Source: an uncultured Dehalococcoidia bacterium
GTDB taxonomy: Bacteria; Chloroflexota; Dehalococcoidia; Lucifugimonadales; JAAXIE01
DNA length: 64,000 nt
Reading direction: 5' to 3'
NCBI GenBank assembly: GCA_951813255.1
Contig: OX638353.1
Location: 1,116,001 to 1,180,000, forward strand
Both the position numbers and the translations under genes were made by a program. Every line of letters starts with the position of its first letter. Position 1 is the stretch's first letter. The notes under the pieces are model-generated. The model searched no databases. It saw only the letters and a program-made list of their open reading frames with translations, and was not told the origin of the DNA. Below, piece after piece: positions 50,283 to 59,024 of this stretch.

Positions 50283-51137
50283 ATGCAGTTCACCAAGATG
50301 CACGGCGCAGCCAACGACTACCTGTTCATAGACGCCCGCCAATTGGATGCCGACTGGCCTGCGCTCGCGGTCGCGATGAGTGACCGGCACCGTGGTGTGG
50401 GAGCGGACGGGATCATACTGGTCCTGCAGTCCCAGCAAGCCCAACTGCGCATGCGCATTTTCAACGCCGATGGCTCGGAGGGCGAGATGTGCGGCAACGG
50501 CATCCGCTGCTTCGCCAAGTTCGCCATTGAACGGGGGCTGACCGATAACAACAGCGAAGGCCTTTGCGTGGAGACCCTAGCTGGCGTGCGCACTGTCGTC
50601 CCTCGCTTGGAGGAAGGTCAGGTAGTGGCAGCGAGGGTTGCCATGGGGCGCCCTGAACTCCGCCCAGAAGCGGTACCGGTTGCATTGAATACCTCAACAG
50701 AGCTATCCGAAAGCAAAGCTGCGCTGGACTACCAGCTAGAAATAGGTGGGAAGACCTTGGCTCTCTCCTTCGTCTCCATGGGTAATCCCCATGCCGTCGC
50801 ATTCATCCCCGAAGTAGTGAGTGACTTCCCGCTCCACCAAGTAGGCCCCTTGGTGGAGCACCATCCCATCTTCCCCCGTCGCACCAACTTCGAGATAGTG
50901 AATGCTGGCCAAGGCCCGTCCATGCAGGCACGGGTCTGGGAGCGTGGCTCTGGCGAAACGATGGCTTGTGGCACAGGAGCCTGCGCGATAGCCGTTGCAG
51001 CCCGTCTTCATGGCCACACGCATGACCGATTCAACATAACCCTCCCAGGAGGCACGCTAAGCATCGAGTGGGACGGCCAAGGCGAAGTGTATTTGGAGGG
51101 CCCAGCGGAAGAGGTATTCTCCGGAGAATGGCCGTAG
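50283..51137 (+). CDS. dapF: Diaminopimelate epimerase
   Basis: The 284-residue enzyme converts LL- to meso-diaminopimelate. Both active-site Cys motifs are present, GEMCGNGIRCFAKF and ETMACGTGACAIAV. The start region TKMHGAANDYLFID has Ala where most have HG(A/L)GND. With dapL next door the window supplies the last two steps from tetrahydrodipicolinate to meso-DAP. Confidence 0.94.
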   Translation: MQFTKMHGAANDYLFIDARQLDADWPALAVAMSDRHRGVGADGIILVLQSQQAQLRMRIFNADGSEGEMCGNGIRCFAKFAIERGLTDNNSEGLCVETLAGVRTVVPRLEEGQVVAARVAMGRPELRPEAVPVALNTSTELSESKAALDYQLEIGGKTLALSFVSMGNPHAVAFIPEVVSDFPLHQVGPLVEHHPIFPRRTNFEIVNAGQGPSMQARVWERGSGETMACGTGACAIAVAARLHGHTHDRFNITLPGGTLSIEWDGQGEVYLEGPAEEVFSGEWP

Positions 51138-51311
51138 CCATGAGCACGACCACCAAGAAGCCCTCATCTCGGGTCTGCTACCAAGTTTTGAAGTAAGCCC
51201 GCGGGACATTTTCAACTATCTGCACCGCCTACGCGACCGTGAGTTGAACTGCAGAAAGTAGCCCGGTAAAACTACGGCCTTCACTGGCCTTATAGAGGAA
51301 GAAAGAGACGT
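51138..51311. other. Gap between dapF and dapL with a short unexplained frame
   Basis: A + strand frame without an obvious start ends at 51261 and reads HQEALISGLLPSFEVSPRDI then FNYLHRLRDRELNCRK. It has protein-like composition and may be a small gene with a rare start or a remnant. TATAGA at 51290 may be a -10 box for dapL. Confidence 0.25.
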
Positions 51312-52496
51312 ATGAAACTGTCCAATCGCATAGGCCTGCTGAAACCCTACCCCTTTGTGGAAATCTCACGCATCATCGCGGAGAAGCGGGCCACCGGCAT
51401 AGACGTTGTGACCTTTGGCATCGGCGATCCGGACATACCCACGCCCGAGCACATCGTGGGCCGGCTAGAGCAGGCATCGCATCACCTGCCCAACCACCGC
51501 TACCCCGAAAGCGACAGCCTGCCCGAGTTCCGGCGGGCCGTGGCCCAGTGGTACGAGAACCGGTTCGGGGTGAAACTCGACCCCGACAAAGAGGTACTGC
51601 CTCTTATAGGTGCCAAAGAGGGCATCGGCCATGTCGCCTTTGCCCTGCTGGACCCCGGCGACCTCGCCCTGTTGCCGGACCCCGCGTACCCCGTGTATGC
51701 GGTTGGCACCATGTTCGCCGGGGCAGAGTCCTACACCATGCCTCTCACAGAGAAGGGTGGTTGGCTGGCTGACCTGGAGGCCATCCCAGAGGATATCGCC
51801 CAGAGGGCCAGCCTGATGTGGCTTAACTACCCTAACAATCCCACGGCAGCCGTAGCCGAGCCCGATTACTTCGAGCAGGTCGTTCGCTACGCCAAGGAAC
51901 ACGACATAATCGTGTTGCATGATGCTGCTTACAGTGAGGTGACGTTCGACGGGTACCAATGCTCTAGCTTCATGCAGGCCGAGGGGGCACGGGATATCGG
52001 CCTCGAATTCCACTCCCTCTCCAAAAGCTACAACATGACCGGCTGGCGCGTGGGCATGGCCGTTGGCAACTCGGAACTCGTGCGGGGCCTACTGAAAATC
52101 AAAGAGAACCTGGATTCGGGCATCCCTCAAGCCATCCAGGAAATGGCCATGGAGGCCTTATTGGGGCCCCAAGACTGCATTGAACATAACAACGCCATCT
52201 ACAAGGCCCGCCGAGATAAGGTGGTAGGTGTCCTGCGGGACATTGGCCTTGAGGTGGAATCGCCTAAGGCCAGCCTCTACGTATGGGCCAAGGTCCCCTC
52301 CGGCTTCACCTCCGCCGAGTTCGCCGCCCGCCTTCTTGAAGACAACAGCATCGTCGTAACCCCGGGCTCCAGCTATGGCGTCAATGGGGAGGGGTACATC
52401 CGCCTTTCACTGACCACACCTGACGAACGAGTGGAGACGGGAGTGCAGCGGCTCGCTTCTTGGGAAATACCGTCACCTTCCAGCGCTGCGAGCTAG
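51312..52496 (+). CDS. dapL: LL-diaminopimelate aminotransferase
   Basis: The 394-residue class I PLP aminotransferase has FGIGDPDIPTPEHIV, HRYPESDSLPEFRRAVAQWY, NYPNNPTAAVA, HDAAYSEVTFDGY and the Schiff-base Lys in SLSKSYNMTGWRVGMAVGN. That pattern is DapL, which makes LL-DAP from tetrahydrodipicolinate in one step. A general aspartate-type aminotransferase is the alternative, but the dapF neighbour supports DapL. Confidence 0.88.
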   Translation: MKLSNRIGLLKPYPFVEISRIIAEKRATGIDVVTFGIGDPDIPTPEHIVGRLEQASHHLPNHRYPESDSLPEFRRAVAQWYENRFGVKLDPDKEVLPLIGAKEGIGHVAFALLDPGDLALLPDPAYPVYAVGTMFAGAESYTMPLTEKGGWLADLEAIPEDIAQRASLMWLNYPNNPTAAVAEPDYFEQVVRYAKEHDIIVLHDAAYSEVTFDGYQCSSFMQAEGARDIGLEFHSLSKSYNMTGWRVGMAVGNSELVRGLLKIKENLDSGIPQAIQEMAMEALLGPQDCIEHNNAIYKARRDKVVGVLRDIGLEVESPKASLYVWAKVPSGFTSAEFAARLLEDNSIVVTPGSSYGVNGEGYIRLSLTTPDERVETGVQRLASWEIPSPSSAAS

Positions 52497-53650
52497 CGGA
52501 GACAGAGCCGATTCCGGGCATTCCCTACACTACCGAGGAGGACGCCGAACGAGCCGTCTTGGTCGGCGTGAGCGTCAGAGGAACAGCCCAGCCTTGGAAA
52601 TTGGACGAGTCGCTGGACGAACTCGGGATGCTGGCCCGAACAGCAGGAGCCGAGGTGGTGGCCCGCGTGGCCCAGAGGTTGCCTCGTCCAGAAAGGCACT
52701 ACCTAGGATCCGGCAAGCTGGCTGAACTTGTGGACCTTGTACACGAGTCCTACGCCAGCACAGTCATCTGCGACGACGAACTCAACCCCACTCAACAGAG
52801 GGCGTTGGAAAACGCTCTCAAAGTCAAGGTCATCGACCGCACTGCACTGATTCTGGACGTCTTTGGTCGTCACGCCCACACCAGGGAAGGTCAGCTTCAG
52901 GTGGAATTGGCCCAGCACCAGTACCTGTTGCCACGATTGGTGGGCCAGTGGTCCCATTTGGAGCGCCTTGGCGGGGGCATCGGCACCCGTGGCCCAGGCG
53001 AGACTCAGCTTGAGACGGACCGCCGCCTAATCCAGCGGCGCATCAAGACCTTGCAAGAGCAGCTGGATCAGGTACGCAAACGACGGGAGCAGTACCGTAC
53101 AAGGCGCTACCGCGCAGGTGTGCCAGTAGCGTCGCTCGTTGGCTATACCAACGCAGGCAAGAGCACCCTATTCAACGCTCTGAGCGACGCCAAGGTGCCC
53201 GCTCGCGACCAACTCTTTTCGACCCTTGACCCGGTAACCCGTCAGATCACCCTCTCAACCGACAGGCGATTCCTGCTCACAGATACCGTGGGGTTCATAC
53301 AGAAACTGTCGCCCACAGTGGTGGCAGCATTCCGCGCCACTCTCGAAGAGCTTGAGGGATCCGATCTGCTGCTGCACGTAGTCGACATAACGCAACCACA
53401 CGCAGCAGAGCAGGCCGAGGCGGTGGACGAAACACTACGGGACTTGGGCCTGCAGGAGACCCCACGGCTGCTCGTGGTCAACAAGATGGACCTGCTGACC
53501 ACATCGCCCAACGGCTATGCCCCAGGGGATGCACTGCCTCTGGATGGGCACCCCAGCGTGCTGGTCTCGGCGGCAAAGGGCTGGAACCTAGGCGAACTCC
53601 TGGAAATGGTCTGCGAACGGCTGGGTCTAGAGGACGAAGAGTCTTGGTGA
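52460..53650 (+). CDS. hflX: GTPase HflX
   Basis: The 396-residue ribosome-associated GTPase splits or rescues stalled ribosomes. The N-terminal domain has HYLGSGKLAELVDL and ELNPTQQRALENAL, then GGIGTRGPGETQLETDRR, and the G domain has GYTNAGKSTLFNAL, LTDTVGFIQKL and VVNKMDLL. The TTG start overlaps dapL by 37 nt and is uncertain, but no better start lies before the conserved ERAVLVGV strand. Confidence 0.93.
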   Translation: MGNTVTFQRCELAETEPIPGIPYTTEEDAERAVLVGVSVRGTAQPWKLDESLDELGMLARTAGAEVVARVAQRLPRPERHYLGSGKLAELVDLVHESYASTVICDDELNPTQQRALENALKVKVIDRTALILDVFGRHAHTREGQLQVELAQHQYLLPRLVGQWSHLERLGGGIGTRGPGETQLETDRRLIQRRIKTLQEQLDQVRKRREQYRTRRYRAGVPVASLVGYTNAGKSTLFNALSDAKVPARDQLFSTLDPVTRQITLSTDRRFLLTDTVGFIQKLSPTVVAAFRATLEELEGSDLLLHVVDITQPHAAEQAEAVDETLRDLGLQETPRLLVVNKMDLLTTSPNGYAPGDALPLDGHPSVLVSAAKGWNLGELLEMVCERLGLEDEESW

Positions 53651-53939
53651 GCAGACTCGCCGACTTGAGCCTTTGAACTCACGACTCGTCATTGCCAGGT
53701 CGCCTAACTGAACGGCAAGGCTCTTGGGCACGTCTCGACCGTCATGGGCACCACGTTCCCGCCATTGCACTCGGTGCTCGACCGTGGTCCGCTTCCTAAT
53801 TTCCGTTTCACCGCCAACTAACTCCAGGACCTGTTCGCACCCAACATAACTACACTGTGAGGCTCTGAACGCGTCCCCACTAGTGATTCGCACAATAATT
53901 GTTATGTTGTGCACCCCTTGGAAACACTCGACATAACGT
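53651..53939. other. Intergenic stretch between hflX and the thiolase gene
   Basis: I see no convincing gene. A - strand frame over 53627-53980 has acceptable composition but no start signal and overlaps both hflX and the terminator. The motif ATAAC/GTTAT recurs near 53845, 53895 and 53932. Confidence 0.3.
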
Positions 53940-53973
53940 AAGCGAGGGCAGGTCCAAGGACCTGCCCTCGCTT
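53940..53973. terminator. Strong bidirectional terminator
   Basis: A perfect 16-bp stem (AAGCGAGGGCAGGTCC and its complement) closes on an AA dinucleotide, the tightest hairpin in the window. It lies between the converging hflX and thiolase genes, 22 nt from the latter. Confidence 0.85.
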
Positions 53974-53995
53974 GTTCCACTCATCTGAAGTACCT

Positions 53996-55168
53996 TTAGT
54001 CTGCGCGACCGAAGATCGACACCGAGGCGGTGAAGGATCCTGGGCGTCCGCCCAGATTGTGGGTCAGACCCATGTCGGCCTTCTTCAACTGACGGTCGCC
54101 AGCCTTGCCCTGCAACTGCTTGTACACCTCGTAGATCATACGGATGCCGCTGGCTCCAATGGGGTGACCGAAGCATTTGAGGCCACCGTCGGTGTTTACT
54201 GGCAGGTCACCCTCCAGCGTGAAGGCTCCTGCCTCCACATCCTCGCGGGCACGGCCCTGCGGGCTGAAGCCCAAGTCCTCCATGATGATCAACTCGGTGA
54301 TGGTGAAGCAGTCGTGCACACTGGCAAGGTCGATTTCCTCGCGCGGGTTGGTGATGCCTGCCTCTTGGTAGGCCGCTTGGCTCGCCCGGACGTTTTCGGG
54401 GAAGGAGGTGAAGTCCCAATCGTCCCGCAACATGCCAAAGGCACCCACAGACAAGCCCAGACCTTTCACCAACATGTAGTCCTGGCGGAAACTCTTGGCG
54501 ATTTCAGGCGTGGTGATGATAGCGGCGGCGCTGCCGTCGCTGACTCCACAGCAGTCGTAGAGGCCCAGTGGCCATGCGATCATGGGAGCGCTCATCACCT
54601 GGTCCACGGACACCTCACGCTGGAAATGGGCTTTGTTGTTCATGGTGCCGTTATGGTGGTTCTTGGATGCAATTTGCGCCAATATCCGCTTTCCATCTTC
54701 GTAAGGGATGCCGTAGTGGTGAAAATAGCGCGTAGCAGCCAGTGCGAACTGCGAGGGAGGAGGTACCGGAGGAGCAACATCGCTTCCCGGGGGCTCGTAG
54801 CTGCCCAGCCCGGAGATCCCGGAGTCCTTGAGCTTCTCCACACCCAAGGCTAGGACGATGTCGTATATGCCGGCGGCTACGGCATAGCAGGCGTTGCGGA
54901 AGGCATCGGTAGCGGTGGCGCAGGCATTCTCCACACGGGTAATGGGCAGGTAGTCCAGCTTGAGGGCTTGGGCCAAGGGCTGACCGGTGCGGAAACTGCC
55001 GACGGTGCCCAACCACGCGGCTTGGATGTCCTTGGGGTCAATACCCGCATCCTCATACGCCTCGTATGCCGCCTCCACCATCAGGTCCGGCACACCGGCA
55101 TCCCAACGCTCGCCGAACCGGCTGCAACCCATGCCTATCACCGCGACCCTGTCCTTGATTCCCTGCAT
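53996..55168 (-). CDS. Thiolase family protein (SCP-x / acetyl-CoA acetyltransferase-like)
   Basis: The 390-residue protein has the thiolase fold with the nucleophile Cys in ENACATATDAFRNA, a second-site SVHDCFTITELI, and GHPIGASGIRM with the catalytic His. The lack of the usual C-terminal CxG motif (LGGRPGSFTASV here) is typical of SCP-x-type bacterial and archaeal thiolases. It lies just downstream of an HMG-CoA-synthase-like/DUF35 fusion gene, echoing the archaeal thiolase/HMGCS/DUF35 complex. Confidence 0.88.
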   Translation of the reverse strand: MQGIKDRVAVIGMGCSRFGERWDAGVPDLMVEAAYEAYEDAGIDPKDIQAAWLGTVGSFRTGQPLAQALKLDYLPITRVENACATATDAFRNACYAVAAGIYDIVLALGVEKLKDSGISGLGSYEPPGSDVAPPVPPPSQFALAATRYFHHYGIPYEDGKRILAQIASKNHHNGTMNNKAHFQREVSVDQVMSAPMIAWPLGLYDCCGVSDGSAAAIITTPEIAKSFRQDYMLVKGLGLSVGAFGMLRDDWDFTSFPENVRASQAAYQEAGITNPREEIDLASVHDCFTITELIIMEDLGFSPQGRAREDVEAGAFTLEGDLPVNTDGGLKCFGHPIGASGIRMIYEVYKQLQGKAGDRQLKKADMGLTHNLGGRPGSFTASVSIFGRAD

Positions 55169-55224
55169 CTGCCTAAACCCCCTGTCTTATGTTAATAGCC
55201 CGCTATGTGCTCTCGTTGAGTGCT

Positions 55225-56631
55225 TCAAACGCGGGCCGGAACTGACTTCCAATAGTAATTGGTGATACCGTTCACAACTCGCAGTTTGCGGAAGCTCATA
55301 TCCACAGGCATGTCTACGGCTATCTCATCCAACTCGCGGTCAGTCAGCATGCAGAGCATCCGCCCGCCGCCCTCGAAGTTTACCACTGTGATCACCAAGG
55401 GCACATCGGTGGCCCCTGCTAGGTAGTCCATGGAGTAAGTGAATACCGATCCCCTGCGGTCCGACAACCTCACAGGCTCGGTCTCGTCCCGCGTTTGGCA
55501 GATTGTGCACACCCGCTGTGGTGGGTACTGAATCTTGCCACAGTTGGTGCAGCGCGCACCGTGGAGACGCATATTTTGCTCACTCTCGCGCCACATCGCC
55601 GTAACCGAAGGCGGCTGGGGGGCGGGACGCCGGGCAGCAGCGTCGGAGACCCATACGTTGCGCCAGCGGGCATAGACCTCGTAGTTGTTCAAGATCTTCT
55701 TGGCCTCCAAGTCCTGCTTGAGCAGTTGGCGCTCTTTCAGGGTTGCGATGCCACTGTTGACCCTGAGGGACAGAGCGTCGGACCCGTCGCCATATCCGAT
55801 TACCAGCAGCAGGTCACCTTCGCTGGCCTCTTCCAGAGCCCCAGCCAGAAGCATCAGCGGGAAGGCGGTGCCTGTGTTCCCCACTTGGCCGTAGAGAGGG
55901 TCCTGGATCTGTCCTTCGGCGAACCCCATGCGCCGTCCAAGACCAGTGTGGCGACGACCATCGGGCGAGTGGAAGGCAACTTTTGCAAAGCTCTGGGCAG
56001 TGAGGCCGTTCTTTTCCATGAAGCTCTGAGACGCTTCCACCAGGATGCGCTCCAAACCTTCTTCCATCATGAAGCGGTCTTCCCAAGAACGCACGAAGGT
56101 GTCGCCGGGTGACCGCCACATGTCCAGCATATTCTCCGATATGGTGTTGACGCCCTCGAAGGTAGCCGCGCCCTCATCAGTGGTGAGTAAGAAAGCAGTG
56201 GCCCCGTCACCTAGATTGCGCTCGATATCCGCCCTTGGGGCAGACTGGCGAGAGTCGGAAGCTATGACCAGCACACTCTTGGCCGACCCCGCGTTCAAGG
56301 AGTCCATGGCCATGCGCAGAGCCGTGGTGCCGGCCCTCAGAACACCAGTGACGTCAGCTGTAGAAATGTCGCGCCTAAGGTCCAGTGCAGTGGCTATGAT
56401 GGATGCACACTGCTTTTCTTCGTAGGGAGGAGTGGTAGTAGCAAAGAGGAGCGAGTCAACGCTGTCACGACTTATGTCGGCTAGGCAACTGACTCCTGCT
56501 GAAACCGCCATAGTGACGCTGTCTTCGTCGAAGTTGGCGATGGCCCTCTCGGTGGAACTGCCCCACCCTGTGGTCTCGCGCCCTAATCGGTAGCGCGGAA
56601 TGTGGACTCCGTAGGACTTGATGCCGACCAT
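55225..56631 (-). CDS. HMG-CoA-synthase-like protein fused to a zinc-ribbon/OB-fold (DUF35) domain
   Basis: The 468-residue protein has a ketoacyl-synthase-type fold (residues about 1-330): GVHIPRYRLGRETTGWG, DSLLFATTTPPYEEKQ, LGDGATAFLL and YGQVGNTGTAFPLMLLAGAL. Residues about 340-468 are a DUF35 module with a rubredoxin-like zinc ribbon (CTNCG ... CTICQ) and OB-fold (GSVFTYSMDYLAGATDVPLVITVVNFE). The helix where HMGCS has its catalytic Cys reads DVTGVLRAGTTAL, so Cys appears replaced by Leu. The DUF35 part probably shuttles or binds CoA intermediates with the adjacent thiolase. Confidence 0.82.
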   Translation of the reverse strand: MVGIKSYGVHIPRYRLGRETTGWGSSTERAIANFDEDSVTMAVSAGVSCLADISRDSVDSLLFATTTPPYEEKQCASIIATALDLRRDISTADVTGVLRAGTTALRMAMDSLNAGSAKSVLVIASDSRQSAPRADIERNLGDGATAFLLTTDEGAATFEGVNTISENMLDMWRSPGDTFVRSWEDRFMMEEGLERILVEASQSFMEKNGLTAQSFAKVAFHSPDGRRHTGLGRRMGFAEGQIQDPLYGQVGNTGTAFPLMLLAGALEEASEGDLLLVIGYGDGSDALSLRVNSGIATLKERQLLKQDLEAKKILNNYEVYARWRNVWVSDAAARRPAPQPPSVTAMWRESEQNMRLHGARCTNCGKIQYPPQRVCTICQTRDETEPVRLSDRRGSVFTYSMDYLAGATDVPLVITVVNFEGGGRMLCMLTDRELDEIAVDMPVDMSFRKLRVVNGITNYYWKSVPARV

Positions 56632-56817
56632 ATACTGCTCTCTCCCGCCTGCTGGCCGCTATCTGAGGTGAATTCGTCCCAATCGTAGCGATGCCCAGTC
56701 AGAGTGTCAACGCGAGCAACTTGTAGCCGCTATCTGTGGCTTGGCTGCATGAACCTTGCCCATGCGCGTCCCATGCTAAAATGCAAGTACGCTCCCTCAC
56801 CAAACTTTGGAGGCGCT

Positions 56818-58014
56818 GTGCGCAAGCTGGAAATAGCGGTCGCGTCCTTGGGATTGATAGCCGTGGTTGCGTTGGTAGTGGCCTTGGTCAGCTGGGCTAT
56901 CCAAGACTCCATCGATGACGACAACGGGTCTGTAGCCGCCTCGGATGAGGGTCTGCCGCCGGGCTTCGGCAAGGTGTCGGAGGTGTGGGACATCCTCCAG
57001 CGCAGGCACATCGACCGGGACGAATTGGGGGTCGAGAGCATGGAGGAGGGCGCCATAAAGGGGATCCTTCAAGCCTTGGACGACCCTCATGCCACCTACC
57101 TCAACCCTGACCAGTTCGCCATTGCCCAAGACGACTTTTCGGGCCAGTTTTCCGGCATCGGGGCCGAGGTCTCAACCAGGAATGGACGCATTATGATTCA
57201 CGCCCCCATGCCTGATACACCCGCGGAAGAGGCAGGGCTCAGACCCGGAGACATCATCCTCTCCATAAACGGACAGAGCACCGATGGCCTGTCTCTGGGC
57301 GAGGCAGTTGCCTTGGTCAGAGGAGAGGCTGGCACGCCCGTGGACCTGCTGATCCTGCATCAGGACGGCGGTGAACCCGTGACTATCACCATCGTCAGAG
57401 ACAACATTCGCGTGCGCAGTGTCAAGTTCCGTAGCTTGGTAGGGGGCATCGGTCACCTGCGTATCTCGTCCTTCACCAACAACACCGAGGGCGAGGTAGC
57501 AGAGGCCATCGCCCTCTACACCCGGCGCAATAGCAAGGGCTTGGTCGTTGACGTGCGGAATAATCCCGGCGGTCTCCTGAACGCAACGGTGGACGTGGTG
57601 GACCAATTCTTGGATGAGGGCCTCGTCCTGTACCAGTTGGACAGCGCTGGCCAACGCATTGAGTTCCACGCGAATCCCGGCGGCATTGCCAGCGAGATAC
57701 CCATGGTGCTGCTGATGAACGAGTTCAGTGGCAGTGGTAGCGAGGTCTTCATCGGCGCGATCAAAGATCACCAGAGGGCATCCACCATCGGCCAATCCAG
57801 CTTTGGCAAAGGCAGCGTAAGCTCATTCCATCGGTTCGAGGACGGCTCCGGCGTATATTTCACCATTGCACGCTGGTACACACCCAGTGGAGTCCTTATC
57901 GAAGGTGAAGGCATCGAGCCAGATTTTGCAGTCGAAGTGCCCGAAGACAGCAGGGGCGACCCCCAACTGGAGCAGGCCATCGATATGCTGACCGAAATGA
58001 TAGGCAGGTCCTAG
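56818..58014 (+). CDS. Carboxyl-terminal processing protease (S41 family)
   Basis: The 398-residue product starts at GTG after GGAGG. One N-terminal membrane anchor (VASLGLIAVVALVVALVSW) precedes an S41 N-terminal helix region, a PDZ domain (about 115-200: GIGAEVSTRNGRIMIHAPMP ... GLRPGDIILSING) and the protease core with the nucleophile Ser in NEFSGSGSEVFIGAIKD and the Lys in GQSSFGKGSVSS. It trims C-termini of exported proteins. The next gene is smpB, 2 nt on; the shared theme may be clearance of tagged or faulty proteins. Confidence 0.9.
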   Translation: MRKLEIAVASLGLIAVVALVVALVSWAIQDSIDDDNGSVAASDEGLPPGFGKVSEVWDILQRRHIDRDELGVESMEEGAIKGILQALDDPHATYLNPDQFAIAQDDFSGQFSGIGAEVSTRNGRIMIHAPMPDTPAEEAGLRPGDIILSINGQSTDGLSLGEAVALVRGEAGTPVDLLILHQDGGEPVTITIVRDNIRVRSVKFRSLVGGIGHLRISSFTNNTEGEVAEAIALYTRRNSKGLVVDVRNNPGGLLNATVDVVDQFLDEGLVLYQLDSAGQRIEFHANPGGIASEIPMVLLMNEFSGSGSEVFIGAIKDHQRASTIGQSSFGKGSVSSFHRFEDGSGVYFTIARWYTPSGVLIEGEGIEPDFAVEVPEDSRGDPQLEQAIDMLTEMIGRS

Positions 58015-58016
58015 AC

Positions 58017-58508
58017 ATGGCAGGCCATTCCAAGTCCAGCAACGGTAAGCCGGGTGGGGGCAAGACCATTGCCACCAACCGGAAAGCCCGTTTTGACTAC
58101 CACATTACGGACACCTTGGAAGCCGGAATAGTGCTCACCGGTACCGAAATCAAGTCGTTACGGGACGGCCGGGCCAACATCGCCGACGCCTACGCCCGCC
58201 CCCAAAACGGAGAGCTGTGGCTCCACAATGCCCACATCGCTCCATATCCTCAAGGGGGCATCTACAACCACGAACCCACTAGACCACGCAAACTTCTGGT
58301 GCACAAAGAACAACTCGCCTATCTGACATCTGAGGCTGGCGAGAAGGGCCTCACCATAGTACCCCTCCGCATGTACCTCAAAGGCCACTACGCCAAGGTG
58401 GAGGTGGGCTTGGCCAAGGGCAAGAGGCAATACGACAAGCGTCGAACCCTCATTGACCGCGAGAAGGACCAGGAGGCGCGCCGTGCGGTGCGGCAGGCCT
58501 CTCGATGA
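58017..58508 (+). CDS. smpB: SsrA-binding protein SmpB
   Basis: The 163-residue protein binds tmRNA and carries it into stalled ribosomes. It shows NRKARFDYHITDTLEAGIVLTGTEIKSLRDGRANIADAYA, the LLVHKEQLAYL core, and the basic C-terminal tail GLAKGKRQYDKRRTLIDREK that reaches the decoding centre. The ssrA gene starts 70 nt downstream. Confidence 0.97.
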   Translation: MAGHSKSSNGKPGGGKTIATNRKARFDYHITDTLEAGIVLTGTEIKSLRDGRANIADAYARPQNGELWLHNAHIAPYPQGGIYNHEPTRPRKLLVHKEQLAYLTSEAGEKGLTIVPLRMYLKGHYAKVEVGLAKGKRQYDKRRTLIDREKDQEARRAVRQASR

Positions 58509-58578
58509 CGGTCTTATGTGAAGCATACATCGCAGGGTCTGGAACACTCACGCCATTTGCGAGATAATGAAAGTGTCT

Positions 58579-58931
58579 GGGGACGCGTGGGTTCGACAGA
58601 GGAGCGCACCGGACGATTGCAGGCCGAGTTGCTGTTACCTCGATAAACTGGCAGCAAAAAAGTAACTGGCGAACGTGAATTCGCACTAGCTGCCTAAACT
58701 GGCAGCTACGTCCGCCCTCGCTAACCCTGGACGCGGGGTAACGGGCGCCATAAATCCGGGGCGCTTCTGTCCCTCTGCCGGTAGGGGGCAGACTAAGAAA
58801 CACTGGCTGGCCCGCTCGCATTCTGTCGGCGGAAGGCAAGTAGGGCAAGAACAAAGCGCCGGATAAGCCTGTAGCACATCTACCCGGGGTGTCCTTTGGA
58901 CGGGGAGTTCGACCCTCCCCCGTCTCCACCA
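58579..58931 (+). ncRNA. ssrA: tmRNA
   Basis: The 5' end GGGGACG pairs with CGTCTCC near the 3' end (one G-U), followed by A and an encoded CCA at 58929-58931. The T arm reads GGGGAGTTCGACCCTCCCC. The 5' part has the usual TGGGTTCGACAGAGG. The tag frame ends VTGEREFALAA at TAA 58695, preceded by Lys-Lys and, depending on the resume codon, Ser or Gly-Ser (resume AGC at 58653 or GGC at 58650). The 353-nt length is normal for a one-piece tmRNA. The gene follows smpB. Confidence 0.95.
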
Positions 58932-58988
58932 ATCTCTTTACCAGCCCATTTCATAGCAAGCCCTATGCGTACGTACGGCGTCTCGATG

Positions 58989-59018
58989 GCATAATGCTGG
59001 CACTGCTGCTATTATGCT
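58989..59018 (+). promoter_or_regulatory. Operator/promoter of the second vapBC pair
   Basis: GCATAAT at 58989-58995 and ATTATGC at 59011-59017 form a perfect 7-bp inverted repeat with 15 nt between. The right arm contains TATGCT (59013-59018), a -10 box 6 nt before the ATG. Toxin-antitoxin complexes usually bind such sites to repress themselves. Confidence 0.5.
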
Positions 59019-59024
59019 TGCACT

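Noticed and set aside
53627..53980. 117-codon - strand frame after hflX
   Set aside because: No start signal, overlaps the hflX end and the perfect terminator stem, and matches no family I know.
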